Shown here in pieces: positions 18,465-26,016 of a DNA stretch of 64,000 nt. Under the pieces are notes generated by a model. The model was not told the origin of the DNA and did not search any database. It saw only the letters and a list, made by a program, of their open reading frames with translations. The position numbers and the translations under genes are program-made. The stretch lies in assembly GCF_001591645.1 (NCBI RefSeq), contig NZ_BCVH01000002.1, positions 1-64,000 on the forward strand. Reading direction: 5' to 3'. The DNA comes from Robertmurraya korlensis NBRC 107688 (GTDB lineage: Bacteria; Bacillota; Bacilli; Bacillales; Cytobacillaceae). How positions within the stretch are numbered: the first letter of the stretch is position 1; each line of letters begins with the position of its first letter.

Positions 18465-19646
18465 TTAGTTATAACCTAACACGGTTTCTTCATAAACACG
18501 GTGTGTATCCTCGGCAATTCTTTTCCAACTATACATGGCTTCTACCATTCTTTTCCCATCATTCCCTAACCTAGTTGCAAGTTCTTCATTATCTAATAAA
18601 ACCGATGCTTGCTCAATAAAACTATTTGCGCTATTGCTGCTCATTAATAAGCCAGTATTTAAATGATGGATTATGCCCTTTAATCCCCCAACACTTGAAA
18701 CAATCGTTGGTTTCGAATAAGCCATCGCTTCTAACGCAACGATTCCAAACGGCTCATATAAACTAGGAAATACTGCTAGATGGCATTGTCTAAATAGAGC
18801 TTCTCTCTCGGTATCTGTAACAAATCCAATAAAATGGATATTTTTCAGCCCGAGCCTTTCGACACGATGTCTAAACTCTTGGAGCATTGGACCTTTTCCC
18901 GCAATCATAAAGTAAACATCAGGCCGACTGCCTTCCATCTCTCTCGCTGCCTCAATAAGGGTATGGAAGCCTTTTTCCTTTACCATTCTTCCAATGGAAA
19001 ACACCATTTTTTTCTCTAGATCGATTGGGAATTTTTCTAATACTTCCCTTTTATAAGTAATGTTTGCAATGCTTGTATCTATTCCATTAGGAATCATGAC
19101 AATTTTTTGAGACTCTACTTCAAAGATCTGAAGGACTTCTTCCTTCATAGATGTACTGCAAATGATGACTTTATCTGAATGACGAACAAGCTCTTTCTCT
19201 TGTTCATCAATCTTTTTTTGCATTTCAGTAAATATCCCTTCGTTCCTTCCATGCTCGGTAGCATGAATCGTCGTAATTAACGGTAAGTGATATTCTTCTT
19301 TTAATGTTACAGCGGCAGCTCCTACGAGCCAATCATGAGCATGAATTAAATCGTATTCATTTTCTTTTATGAGCTTCATTGCTTGATGAATGATCGATAA
19401 ATTTAGGCCACCGACCCAACGGACAAAACTTGAATCTCCTTCGTTTAAAGGAACTACTCTAAAAATCTCTATATCCCCTACACGTTCGTACAAAGGGAGC
19501 TCTTCAATCCAGGTTGTTATGATATGAATATGATACCCGATTGAGGTTAGGGCTTTAGCTAGCCCTTCAACATGCCTTGACAGGCCTCCAACGACATTAG
19601 GGGGGTATTCCCATGTAAGAATCAATATCTTTTTCTTATTGTTCAC
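18465..19646 (-). CDS. GT4 glycosyltransferase (glycogen-synthase-like)
   Basis: 393 aa. GT-B fold. The N-terminal ILTWEYPPNVVGGLSRHVEGL is the pattern of GT4/GT5 glycogen-synthase-like enzymes; the donor site has GRMVKEKGFHTLIEA, and the E-x7-E motif is EPFGIVALEAMA. It should transfer a sugar from an NDP donor in the cytosol; acceptor unknown. GTG 19646 lies inside the stop region of the DUF4912 gene; an ATG at 19670 has no good ribosome site. A 37-base gap separates it from the nucleotidyltransferase gene. Confidence 0.87.
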   Translation of the reverse strand: MNNKKKILILTWEYPPNVVGGLSRHVEGLAKALTSIGYHIHIITTWIEELPLYERVGDIEIFRVVPLNEGDSSFVRWVGGLNLSIIHQAMKLIKENEYDLIHAHDWLVGAAAVTLKEEYHLPLITTIHATEHGRNEGIFTEMQKKIDEQEKELVRHSDKVIICSTSMKEEVLQIFEVESQKIVMIPNGIDTSIANITYKREVLEKFPIDLEKKMVFSIGRMVKEKGFHTLIEAAREMEGSRPDVYFMIAGKGPMLQEFRHRVERLGLKNIHFIGFVTDTEREALFRQCHLAVFPSLYEPFGIVALEAMAYSKPTIVSSVGGLKGIIHHLNTGLLMSSNSANSFIEQASVLLDNEELATRLGNDGKRMVEAMYSWKRIAEDTHRVYEETVLGYN

Positions 19647-20124
19647 GATCCAACTCACTTCCCTCCACATCTTCGTAGAAGCTGTATGTGCTCACATTCC
19701 CCGTCCAGCCACGCGAATTTGTTGCAACCATATGAGGTGATTTTTGTTCTTGAATGAAATCAGCTTTTTTTAAATGAATAAACTCGGATCTATGGACAGG
19801 AAAATAGTGACCTTCAATTAAGAGCCCTAGTTCAAGGATATATACCTTATGTTCCTTCAACCCTTTTAGCCTCCAGTAATTTTGTTGATCTGGTACTCTT
19901 ATCTCTAAGTAAGGATAAGATTCGTTATTGGTTACTTCTTGTTTGGTCACATCATACACTCTCATAATCTGACCACTTACAGATTGTTTAAAAAATCGGT
20001 TTAGCATATTCGTTTTAAGCGGTGAAGTATGCCAGTACACGAAAAGCTTGTCTTCAGCAAAAACCCTAGTGTGTATGCCATCCTTTTCTTTTGTTTTAGC
20101 CAATGTATCTGAAACAATCGTCAT
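19636..20124 (-). CDS. DUF4912 domain protein
   Basis: 162 aa. DUF4912 features are visible: DKLFVYWHTSP near residue 25, YLEIRVPDQQNYWRLKGL and VYILELGLL. The domain is often found next to GT4 or GH57 genes in Firmicutes, to my recollection, but has no known biochemical role. ATG 20124 follows GAGGTG by four bases. First gene of a four-gene operon; its 3' end overlaps the GT4 start. A sigma-A-like promoter is at 20196-20224. Confidence 0.78.
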   Translation of the reverse strand: MTIVSDTLAKTKEKDGIHTRVFAEDKLFVYWHTSPLKTNMLNRFFKQSVSGQIMRVYDVTKQEVTNNESYPYLEIRVPDQQNYWRLKGLKEHKVYILELGLLIEGHYFPVHRSEFIHLKKADFIQEQKSPHMVATNSRGWTGNVSTYSFYEDVEGSELDREQ

Positions 20125-20195
20125 CATGCACCTCAAAAGTTTAGAAATTAACAGTATATGTTTTTGTATGGTAAGTATGTCTATTTGTTAATTTT

Positions 20196-20224
20196 ATCGT
20201 AGCATTGATAGGTTTCTCTCACAA
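20196..20224 (-). promoter_or_regulatory. Sigma-A promoter of the DUF4912/GT4/nucleotidyltransferase operon
   Basis: Minus strand TTGTGA (complement of 20219-20224), 17-bp spacer, TACGAT (complement of 20196-20201), with an extended TG one base upstream of the -10. It lies in the 312-base gap between two divergent operons; the rest of that gap holds only the yqzD promoter. Confidence 0.6.
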
Positions 20225-20398
20225 TAAACACATTTTGTCGTAATCTGCTTATCCCTGTCCCACCTTCCTTATAGGTAGAATTATTTTTTTTATTTACAAG
20301 ACTTGTAAGAAAAACTAGTTATTTCGACCTTTTTTTCTTATTTCCCTCGACAAAACCCTCTTATTTTCTCACTTTCATTCGAAAATTGTCATGTATAG

Positions 20399-20407
20399 TG
20401 ATACAAT
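20399..20407 (+). promoter_or_regulatory. Extended -10 promoter of yqzD-yqzC
   Basis: TGATACAAT: TACAAT (20402-20407) with TG one base upstream. A weak -35 (TTCGAA, 20378-20383) is 18 bp away. The yqzD ATG follows 30 bases later. Confidence 0.5.
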
Positions 20408-20436
20408 GTTTTTATTGATTTTAAGAGGTGAAAAGA

Positions 20437-20805
20437 ATGGAATATGTGTTTCTAAGTTTATTGGTTGTATCTTTACTACTCTTCATCCTATCCTTTTTTG
20501 TTAAGGATCCTGTGACAGAGCTTAAGAATGAAATTGATCAGTTATCCTTAAACCAAATTCAAGAGCTATATCAAATGAAGAGAAAAATAAAGATTCTCGA
20601 AGAGGAACTTTTAGTGCCAGATTCAGAGTTCTCAGGTACTGCTTCTCAAAAAAGAGAGGTTCATGCAATATTAAAGAATCAAGTTTGGTCACTTTCCCAG
20701 CAGGGTCTTTCCATAGAACAAATTGCAAAGCAATCTTCTCTTCCTATTGAGGATGTAGAGATTATTTTAAATGAATTTTCTATGAGGGGAGAAACATATG
20801 AATAA
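20437..20805 (+). CDS. yqzD: YqzD-like membrane-anchored HTH-type protein
   Basis: 122 aa. One N-terminal membrane helix (YVFLSLLVVSLLLFILSFFV), a charged coiled-coil-like stretch (QIQELYQMKRKIKILEEELL), then a C-terminal helix-turn-helix-like segment (LSQQGLSIEQIAKQSSLPIEDVEIIL). ATG 20437 is six bases from AGAGGTG; the in-frame GTG at 20428 is part of that site. Its last codons overlap the next start (ATGAATAA). Position next to pst equals yqzD in B. subtilis. Function unknown. Confidence 0.75.
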   Translation: MEYVFLSLLVVSLLLFILSFFVKDPVTELKNEIDQLSLNQIQELYQMKRKIKILEEELLVPDSEFSGTASQKREVHAILKNQVWSLSQQGLSIEQIAKQSSLPIEDVEIILNEFSMRGETYE

Positions 20806-21307
20806 GATTCATCTAAGAGCTTTTGCTTTTGGTCTCCTCTTATCAACTTGTATACTCGGGACCTATTATTACTTTTCTGGAGACAATGGGGCTGCAGAAA
20901 AATTAAGTAATGCAGAGTTAATTGCTCAAGTGGAAGATAAGGGATATAAAGTTGTTGATGGAAAAGCGTATGAGGAGTTAGTAGCTAAGTCGAAAGAGGC
21001 TGAAGCTACACCAGCTGAAGAAGAGACAAAAAAGACAGAACAAACGGATACAGCGAAAGAAGAAACAGCTAAAGAAGAGGAACCACCTGCAGAAGCTGTG
21101 AAGGAGTACAAGCTTACCATTATTAGCGGTATGCAATCGAGTGAAATTGCCCAACTTTTAAAGGATGCAGGAATCATCACGGATGCCTTTGATTTCGAGC
21201 AGTATTTAATAAGCACTGGCTATCATACGAAAGTTCAACTAGGTGAGTTTGTTGTAAAAAGTGATATGACATACGAACAACTGGCAAAAATCATAACAAA
21301 AAGCTGA
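20798..21307 (+). CDS. yqzC: YqzC-like protein with MltG N-terminal-type domain
   Basis: 169 aa. N-terminal membrane anchor (FAFGLLLSTCILGTYYYF), then a low-complexity linker rich in E, K, T, P and A (residues ~60-105), then a C-terminal ~65-residue domain (LTIISGMQSSEIAQLLKDAG, QLGEFVVKSDMTYEQLAKII) that resembles the LysM-like first domain of endolytic transglycosylase MltG, without MltG's catalytic part. It is probably extracytoplasmic. Coupled to yqzD by an eight-base overlap and ended by a strong terminator. Confidence 0.78.
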   Translation: MNKIHLRAFAFGLLLSTCILGTYYYFSGDNGAAEKLSNAELIAQVEDKGYKVVDGKAYEELVAKSKEAEATPAEEETKKTEQTDTAKEETAKEEEPPAEAVKEYKLTIISGMQSSEIAQLLKDAGIITDAFDFEQYLISTGYHTKVQLGEFVVKSDMTYEQLAKIITKS

Positions 21308-21330
21308 AGATAAATCTTCAGCTTTTTTTT
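21301..21330 (+). terminator. Terminator of yqzD-yqzC
   Basis: AAGCTGAAGAT (21301-21311), AA, ATCTTCAGCTT (21314-21324), then a T-run. The converging phoU stop lies at the end of the run. Confidence 0.88.
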
Positions 21331-21989
21331 TATTCATTTAAATCGTAGTGTCTACCCTTTACCAGATAAAACGTATGTTCAGCAATGTTGGTCACATGAT
21401 CCGCCGCTCTTTCTAGATAACGGCAAGTGAACGATAGTTGTGTAATTTGCGCCAAAAACTCAGGCTTTTCTTGATTAATCCTAAGTAACTCCTGAATCGT
21501 TTGACCATACAATGAATCTACCTCATCGTCCATATCTGCAACCTGCTTTGCTTTCTGTACATCTTCTTCAATGAATGATTCTAACGAAAGCTTTAACATT
21601 TTAGAAGTTACCTCATACATGTCTCTAATACGTACAATCGGCTTTACATGTTCCTCACTGCCAATTCGAATGGCAGATTTAGCTACGTTTACAGCAAAAT
21701 CAGCAATTCTCTCGATATCTGTCGCAATTTTAATCGCAACAATAATGCGGCGTAAATCGATAGCAACCGGTTGTTGTTTTGCAATTAAAAGAATAGCAAA
21801 GTCATTAATTTCTTCATACATAACGTCTGCTCTTGTATCATTCTCCATGATTTCTAGAGCCAGCTCAACATTTTTCGTTTCCAATGCCGTAATAGCTTCC
21901 TTTAATGCATGGTCGGCGAACTCACCAAGTTCGATTAGTTTATTTTGAAGTTCCTTAAGATCAAAATGAAATTTTTCACGTACTACCAT
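21330..21989 (-). CDS. phoU: Phosphate transport regulator PhoU
   Basis: 219 aa, all-helical, two PhoU repeats with the metal-binding pattern (IATDIERIADFAVNVAKSA and CRYLERAADHVTNIAEHTFY). PhoU couples the Pst transporter to phosphate signalling and limits uptake. Last gene of pstS-pstC-pstA-pstB-phoU. B. subtilis, as I recall, has two pstB genes and no phoU at this locus, so this is a real difference. Confidence 0.93.
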   Translation of the reverse strand: MVVREKFHFDLKELQNKLIELGEFADHALKEAITALETKNVELALEIMENDTRADVMYEEINDFAILLIAKQQPVAIDLRRIIVAIKIATDIERIADFAVNVAKSAIRIGSEEHVKPIVRIRDMYEVTSKMLKLSLESFIEEDVQKAKQVADMDDEVDSLYGQTIQELLRINQEKPEFLAQITQLSFTCRYLERAADHVTNIAEHTFYLVKGRHYDLNE

Positions 21990-22048
21990 ATTTGTCTTCC
22001 TTTCATTCCCGAATGGTGTCCTTGAACATCAAGTAGTTTATTTGTATA

Positions 22049-22882
22049 TTACCCGAATCGCCCAGTAATATAGTCTTCTGTACGTTGATCAGAAGGAGTT
22101 GAGAATATTTTGTTTGTGTCATCAAATTCAATTACTTCTCCATTTAAGAAAAATGCTGTTTTATCCGAAATACGTGCTGCCTGTTGCATATTATGAGTAA
22201 CGATAATAATACTGTAATCCTTTTTTAGCTCCTGAACCAATTGCTCCACTTTAAGAGTTGAAATAGGGTCAAGGGCAGATGTTGGTTCATCCATTAAGAT
22301 AACATCTGGTTCAATCGCTAAACAGCGTGCGATACAAAGTCTCTGTTGCTGCCCCCCTGAAAGACCATATGCATTTTCATTCAAACGATCCTTTACCTCA
22401 TCCCATATTGCAGCACCACGCAAGCTCTTTTCCACAATTTCATCTAGCACTTTTTTATTACGGATTCCATGAATTTTAGGACCATACGCAATATTCTCAT
22501 AAATAGATTTCGGAAACGGATTTGGTTTTTGGAAGACCATTCCTACATTTGTTCGAAGATCTTCGACTTTATACGATTTATCTAAGATACTTCTTTCTCG
22601 GTATAAGATATCCCCAGAAATTTTTACAACGGGAATTAGTTCAACCATTCGGTTTAATGTTTTAATAAAAGTTGACTTTCCACAGCCCGAAGGACCAATG
22701 ATAGCTGTTACTTCTCTCTCATTAATCTCAAGGTTAATGTTTTTTAATGCATGGTCTGTACCATACCAAAGGTTTAAATCTTTGGTATGATAAACACTTT
22801 TCTTCTTCAATTCCTTGTTAACACCCATGTTATTACTAGAATTGCCTGCTGTTTTATTTTCACTGTATGTTGAAACGACCAT
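22049..22882 (-). CDS. pstB: Phosphate ABC transporter ATP-binding protein PstB
   Basis: 277 aa. Walker [10 protein letters not shown], signature LSGGQQQR, Walker [13 protein letters not shown], and the PstB-specific start [15 protein letters not shown]. The N-terminal ~30 residues are a polar extension. GGAGGGG precedes ATG 22882. Energises inorganic phosphate import. Confidence 0.95.
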   Translation of the reverse strand: MVVSTYSENKTAGNSSNNMGVNKELKKKSVYHTKDLNLWYGTDHALKNINLEINEREVTAIIGPSGCGKSTFIKTLNRMVELIPVVKISGDILYRERSILDKSYKVEDLRTNVGMVFQKPNPFPKSIYENIAYGPKIHGIRNKKVLDEIVEKSLRGAAIWDEVKDRLNENAYGLSGGQQQRLCIARCLAIEPDVILMDEPTSALDPISTLKVEQLVQELKKDYSIIIVTHNMQQAARISDKTAFFLNGEVIEFDDTNKIFSTPSDQRTEDYITGRFG

Positions 22883-22902
22883 TGTAAAACCCCTCCACCC
22901 AA

Positions 22903-23787
22903 TTAAAATCTTCTTTGAAATTTATTTCTAATTAAAACTGCTATCGAGTTCATAATGAATAATACTAATAATAGAACAACAATGGTTGCAGCAGCTAGGT
23001 TTGCATATTCGTCCACTAATGCTGAATCAATCGTCCAGTAATAAATTTGCAGCGGCATTACGGTGAATTTGTCTAACAGTCCATCTGGAAGTGGAATGAT
23101 AAATGCAGGTATTCCAATTACTACTAGCGGCGCTGTTTCACCAATTGCACGAGATAATGCTAAAATAACACCTGTTAAAATACCTGGTATCGCTGCAGGT
23201 AAGACGACGTTTTTTATCGTTTGCCATTTTGTAGCTCCCATTCCATAAGAAGCTTCCCTTAAAAACTGTGGAACTGCACGGATGGCTTCTTGACTTGCGA
23301 CAACCACTACAGGAAGGACTAGGAGAGCCATTGTAAAACCTCCAGCTAAAACGACAGCCCCTAAATTCAACCCCCTTACGAAGATCGTTAATCCTAAAAT
23401 TCCAAATACAATTGAAGGTACTCCAGCTAAGTTAGATATATTCATTTGGATAAAGGCCTGTAAACGCCCCTTCTTTGCATATTCTTCTAAATAAATCGCC
23501 GTACCTACACCTAAGATTAACGTAACGGGTGCAACTACTAGCATTAACCACATGGTGCCCATAATCGCACCTTTAATTCCGGCTCTCTCAGGGTTTGTAG
23601 ATAATCTATTATTTAGGAAATCAAAATCAATCCAACCAAGGCTTTGTGAAAATACCCTATATATCAGTACAACCAAAACCAGTAGTCCAAATAAGGTAGC
23701 TAAAAGGAACAAGGTCTTAGCTATACGGTTAGTTAATAAACGGGACGACATCTTTTTTTGAACTTGTGTTGTATCAACGTATTTCAT
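22903..23787 (-). CDS. pstA: Phosphate ABC transporter permease PstA
   Basis: 294 aa, six membrane helices. The EAA-type permease loop is [26 protein letters not shown], and [10 protein letters not shown] is the PstA signature. ATG 23787 follows AGGGAGG and lies two bases from the pstC stop, so translation is coupled. A longer frame (start 23829) would run into pstC and is not needed. Confidence 0.93.
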   Translation of the reverse strand: MKYVDTTQVQKKMSSRLLTNRIAKTLFLLATLFGLLVLVVLIYRVFSQSLGWIDFDFLNNRLSTNPERAGIKGAIMGTMWLMLVVAPVTLILGVGTAIYLEEYAKKGRLQAFIQMNISNLAGVPSIVFGILGLTIFVRGLNLGAVVLAGGFTMALLVLPVVVVASQEAIRAVPQFLREASYGMGATKWQTIKNVVLPAAIPGILTGVILALSRAIGETAPLVVIGIPAFIIPLPDGLLDKFTVMPLQIYYWTIDSALVDEYANLAAATIVVLLLVLFIMNSIAVLIRNKFQRRF

Positions 23788-23788
23788 A

Positions 23789-24760
23789 TTAATATTCCTC
23801 CCTAAATTTACGAGAGATATATTGGGCAATTAAATTCATAACTAATGTAAAAACAAATAAAGTCATTGCCACTGCGTAAAGACTGTAATAGAGAGTGGAG
23901 CCAGCAGGAGCATCTCCTCCTGTTACCTCTACTATATATGCAGTCATCGTTTGCATCGATTGGGTAACATCAAACGTGAAGACTTTGTTACTTCCACTTG
24001 CTATTGTTACAATCATCGTTTCACCAATTGCACGGGAAATTCCGAGAACAAATGAAGCAACAATTCCAGATATAGCAGCGGGAACGACAACCTTCCAGGT
24101 TACTTCAAACTTTGTCGACCCTAAACCTAAAGCGCCTTCTCTCATCGCATTAGGTACAGAACTCATGGCATCTTCTGAAAGTGAAGCAACCATAGGTATA
24201 ATCATAATCCCCATTACTATACCTGGACTGAGGATATTAGTAGGCTGAAGTGTAGGTATTATCTTTGTTAGGAGAGGGGTAACAAATGTAAATGCAAAGA
24301 AACCATATACAATTGTTGGAATACCCGCAAGTATTTCTAACATTGGTTTTAGTAATTTTCTAACTCTTTCTGACGCATACTCACTTAAGTACACAGCGGT
24401 CATTAATCCAATAGGGATTGCAACTGCCATGGCTATAGCAGAGGAAATAATCGTTGCTGTCAGAAGTGGCAAAACTCCAAACTGCGCATGTTCCCCTAGA
24501 GGTTTTAAAATGGTGCTAGTAAAAAACTCTACGAAGGATACTTCTCTAAAGAAGGCGACTGTTTCTGTTAAAAGAGTTAGTACAATACCTATAGTCGTTA
24601 AAATAGATATAATAGCAATTGTAAGTAGTATTTTAGGCATTAACCCTTCTAAAATACTCGCAGTACTAACCGATCGCTTGTTTTGTTCAATCATTTGTCG
24701 AACACTTAACGTGTTTGATTCCCTTGATACATCTTTTCCCAAGGATAAAACCCCTTTCAT
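23789..24760 (-). CDS. pstC: Phosphate ABC transporter permease PstC
   Basis: 323 aa, six membrane helices after a ~45-residue cytosolic N-terminus. Permease loop EGALGLGSTKFEVTWKVVVPAAISGI and SRAIGETMIVTIA are as in PstC. ATG 24760 is assumed; a TTG six codons in, with AAAGGGG eight bases upstream, is an alternative. A hairpin in the gap after pstS may tune its expression. Confidence 0.92.
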   Translation of the reverse strand: MKGVLSLGKDVSRESNTLSVRQMIEQNKRSVSTASILEGLMPKILLTIAIISILTTIGIVLTLLTETVAFFREVSFVEFFTSTILKPLGEHAQFGVLPLLTATIISSAIAMAVAIPIGLMTAVYLSEYASERVRKLLKPMLEILAGIPTIVYGFFAFTFVTPLLTKIIPTLQPTNILSPGIVMGIMIIPMVASLSEDAMSSVPNAMREGALGLGSTKFEVTWKVVVPAAISGIVASFVLGISRAIGETMIVTIASGSNKVFTFDVTQSMQTMTAYIVEVTGGDAPAGSTLYYSLYAVAMTLFVFTLVMNLIAQYISRKFREEY

Positions 24761-24822
24761 CCAAACCCTGTCATCCTTATCATGTTAAGAATGAAATCTT
24801 TTTATTCTAATATGAAACAGCT

Positions 24823-24855
24823 AAGAAGATGAGAATGACCCCATCTCATCTTCTT
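24823..24855 (-). promoter_or_regulatory. Intercistronic hairpin between pstS and pstC
   Basis: AAGAAGATGAGA (24823-24834) pairs with TCTCATCTTCTT (24844-24855). It has no long T-run on the minus strand, so it looks like a partial attenuator or 3' mRNA-stability stem that would keep pstS mRNA more abundant than the rest of the operon. Confidence 0.6.
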
Positions 24856-24887
24856 CGTATTCCAGACATGTTATCTGAATTACTTTT

Positions 24888-25865
24888 TTATTTTAATCCT
24901 TCAAGGGTGCTGATTGTTGCTTCCACTTCTTCGTCTGTTAAAGGAGCGAAACCAGTGTTTTTAGCAACTTCTTGAGCGTTATTCATAGTGTAGATTGCAT
25001 AATCTAAAACTTGTGGCTTTTCTTTGGCCATGTTTACGTTTAAGTAAGTAAATACTGGACGAGTGAATGGAGAATAAGCAAATTCTTCACCTTCACCGAT
25101 TGTCTCTAAAGTAGGCTCAATCGCACCGTTACCAAAGTCCACCTTAACAGCTTTAAGTTTATCTTTGTTATTTTCATAGTAACCGTATCCGAAGAAAGCA
25201 ATGGAATTCTTTTCTTTCGAAACTAAATCTACAAGTGTTGAGTAGTCTTGCTGAAGATTAACACCTTCTACCAAGTCTTGCTCTTCTAGAATCTTTTCCC
25301 AGAAGAACTCATATGTTCCGTGGTTTTCGTTAGGACCCATTGTTACAATCGGCTCATTAGGGAATTCTGGACGAATATCAGACCAGTTTTTCTTTTCACC
25401 TAAGAAAATTTGTTTTACTTCGTCTTGAGTAAGCTCTTCAGCCCAATCATTGTCCGAATTGATAACAAATGTTAAACCGTCTAAAGCAACTTTCATTTCT
25501 TGAACTTCAATTCCTAGATCTTCAGCAGTTGCCGCTTCTTCTTCTTTAATTTGACGAGAAGCATCGTTGAAATCTGTGCCATCTTCAACTAAGAACTTCT
25601 TAAATCCAGCAGAAGTACCAGCACGTCCTACTTCAACAGAAACATTTTCTTGTTCGTTCATCATATATTGTTCGGCCATTTCAACCATGAACGGATAAAC
25701 TGTTCCTGACCCATCAATCACTACAGATCCTTCTAATTCAGCTGCCTCACCAGTTCCTTCAGAACCTTCAGTAGCTGTTTTGTCGTCTCCGCCACCACAA
25801 GCAGCGATAATGGACATAACAGCTGCTAGCATTAGAAGTAGGCTGAGTTTTTTGAGTTTTTTCAT
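24888..25865 (-). CDS. pstS: Phosphate-binding lipoprotein PstS
   Basis: 325 aa. Lipoprotein signal with lipobox IAAC, so the mature protein begins at that cysteine, followed by a flexible GGGDD/EGTGE linker. The phosphate-binding fold shows VVIDGSGTVYPF near the start, GRAGTSAGFKKF, and DASRQIKEEE. It captures extracellular phosphate for PstCA. First gene of the operon behind PhoP-type repeats; TAGGAGGAATTACCGA precedes the ATG. Confidence 0.95.
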   Translation of the reverse strand: MKKLKKLSLLLMLAAVMSIIAACGGGDDKTATEGSEGTGEAAELEGSVVIDGSGTVYPFMVEMAEQYMMNEQENVSVEVGRAGTSAGFKKFLVEDGTDFNDASRQIKEEEAATAEDLGIEVQEMKVALDGLTFVINSDNDWAEELTQDEVKQIFLGEKKNWSDIRPEFPNEPIVTMGPNENHGTYEFFWEKILEEQDLVEGVNLQQDYSTLVDLVSKEKNSIAFFGYGYYENNKDKLKAVKVDFGNGAIEPTLETIGEGEEFAYSPFTRPVFTYLNVNMAKEKPQVLDYAIYTMNNAQEVAKNTGFAPLTDEEVEATISTLEGLK

Positions 25866-25944
25866 TCGGTAATTCCTCCTAAGAAATAAAGGTTGTTTTA
25901 TTGTGTCCTACAAGTAATACAATAATGCTAAACTGTTAAAGGGG

Positions 25945-25983
25945 TTTTAACCGATTGTAAAGGTTTTGTAAATAAAGTAGAAA
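25945..25983 (-). promoter_or_regulatory. PhoP box upstream of pstS
   Basis: On the minus strand TTTCTA, TTTACA, TTTACA and TTAAAA occur with an exact 11-bp period (complements of 25978-25983, 25967-25972, 25956-25961, 25945-25950). This is the direct-repeat TTHACA pattern bound by PhoP in Bacillus, about 80-120 bp before the pstS start. Confidence 0.8.
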
Positions 25984-26016
25984 TCTGTGTAAACCTGTCG
26001 AGATTTGGGCATAGTT

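Noticed and set aside
20926-21216. Ser/Val-rich minus-strand frame in yqzC
   Set aside because: Antisense of the Glu/Lys/Ala linker; no start site or homology.
23552-24788. Several plus-strand frames opposite pstA and pstC
   Set aside because: Antisense of the strongly biased membrane-protein coding sequence; known pst genes explain this region.
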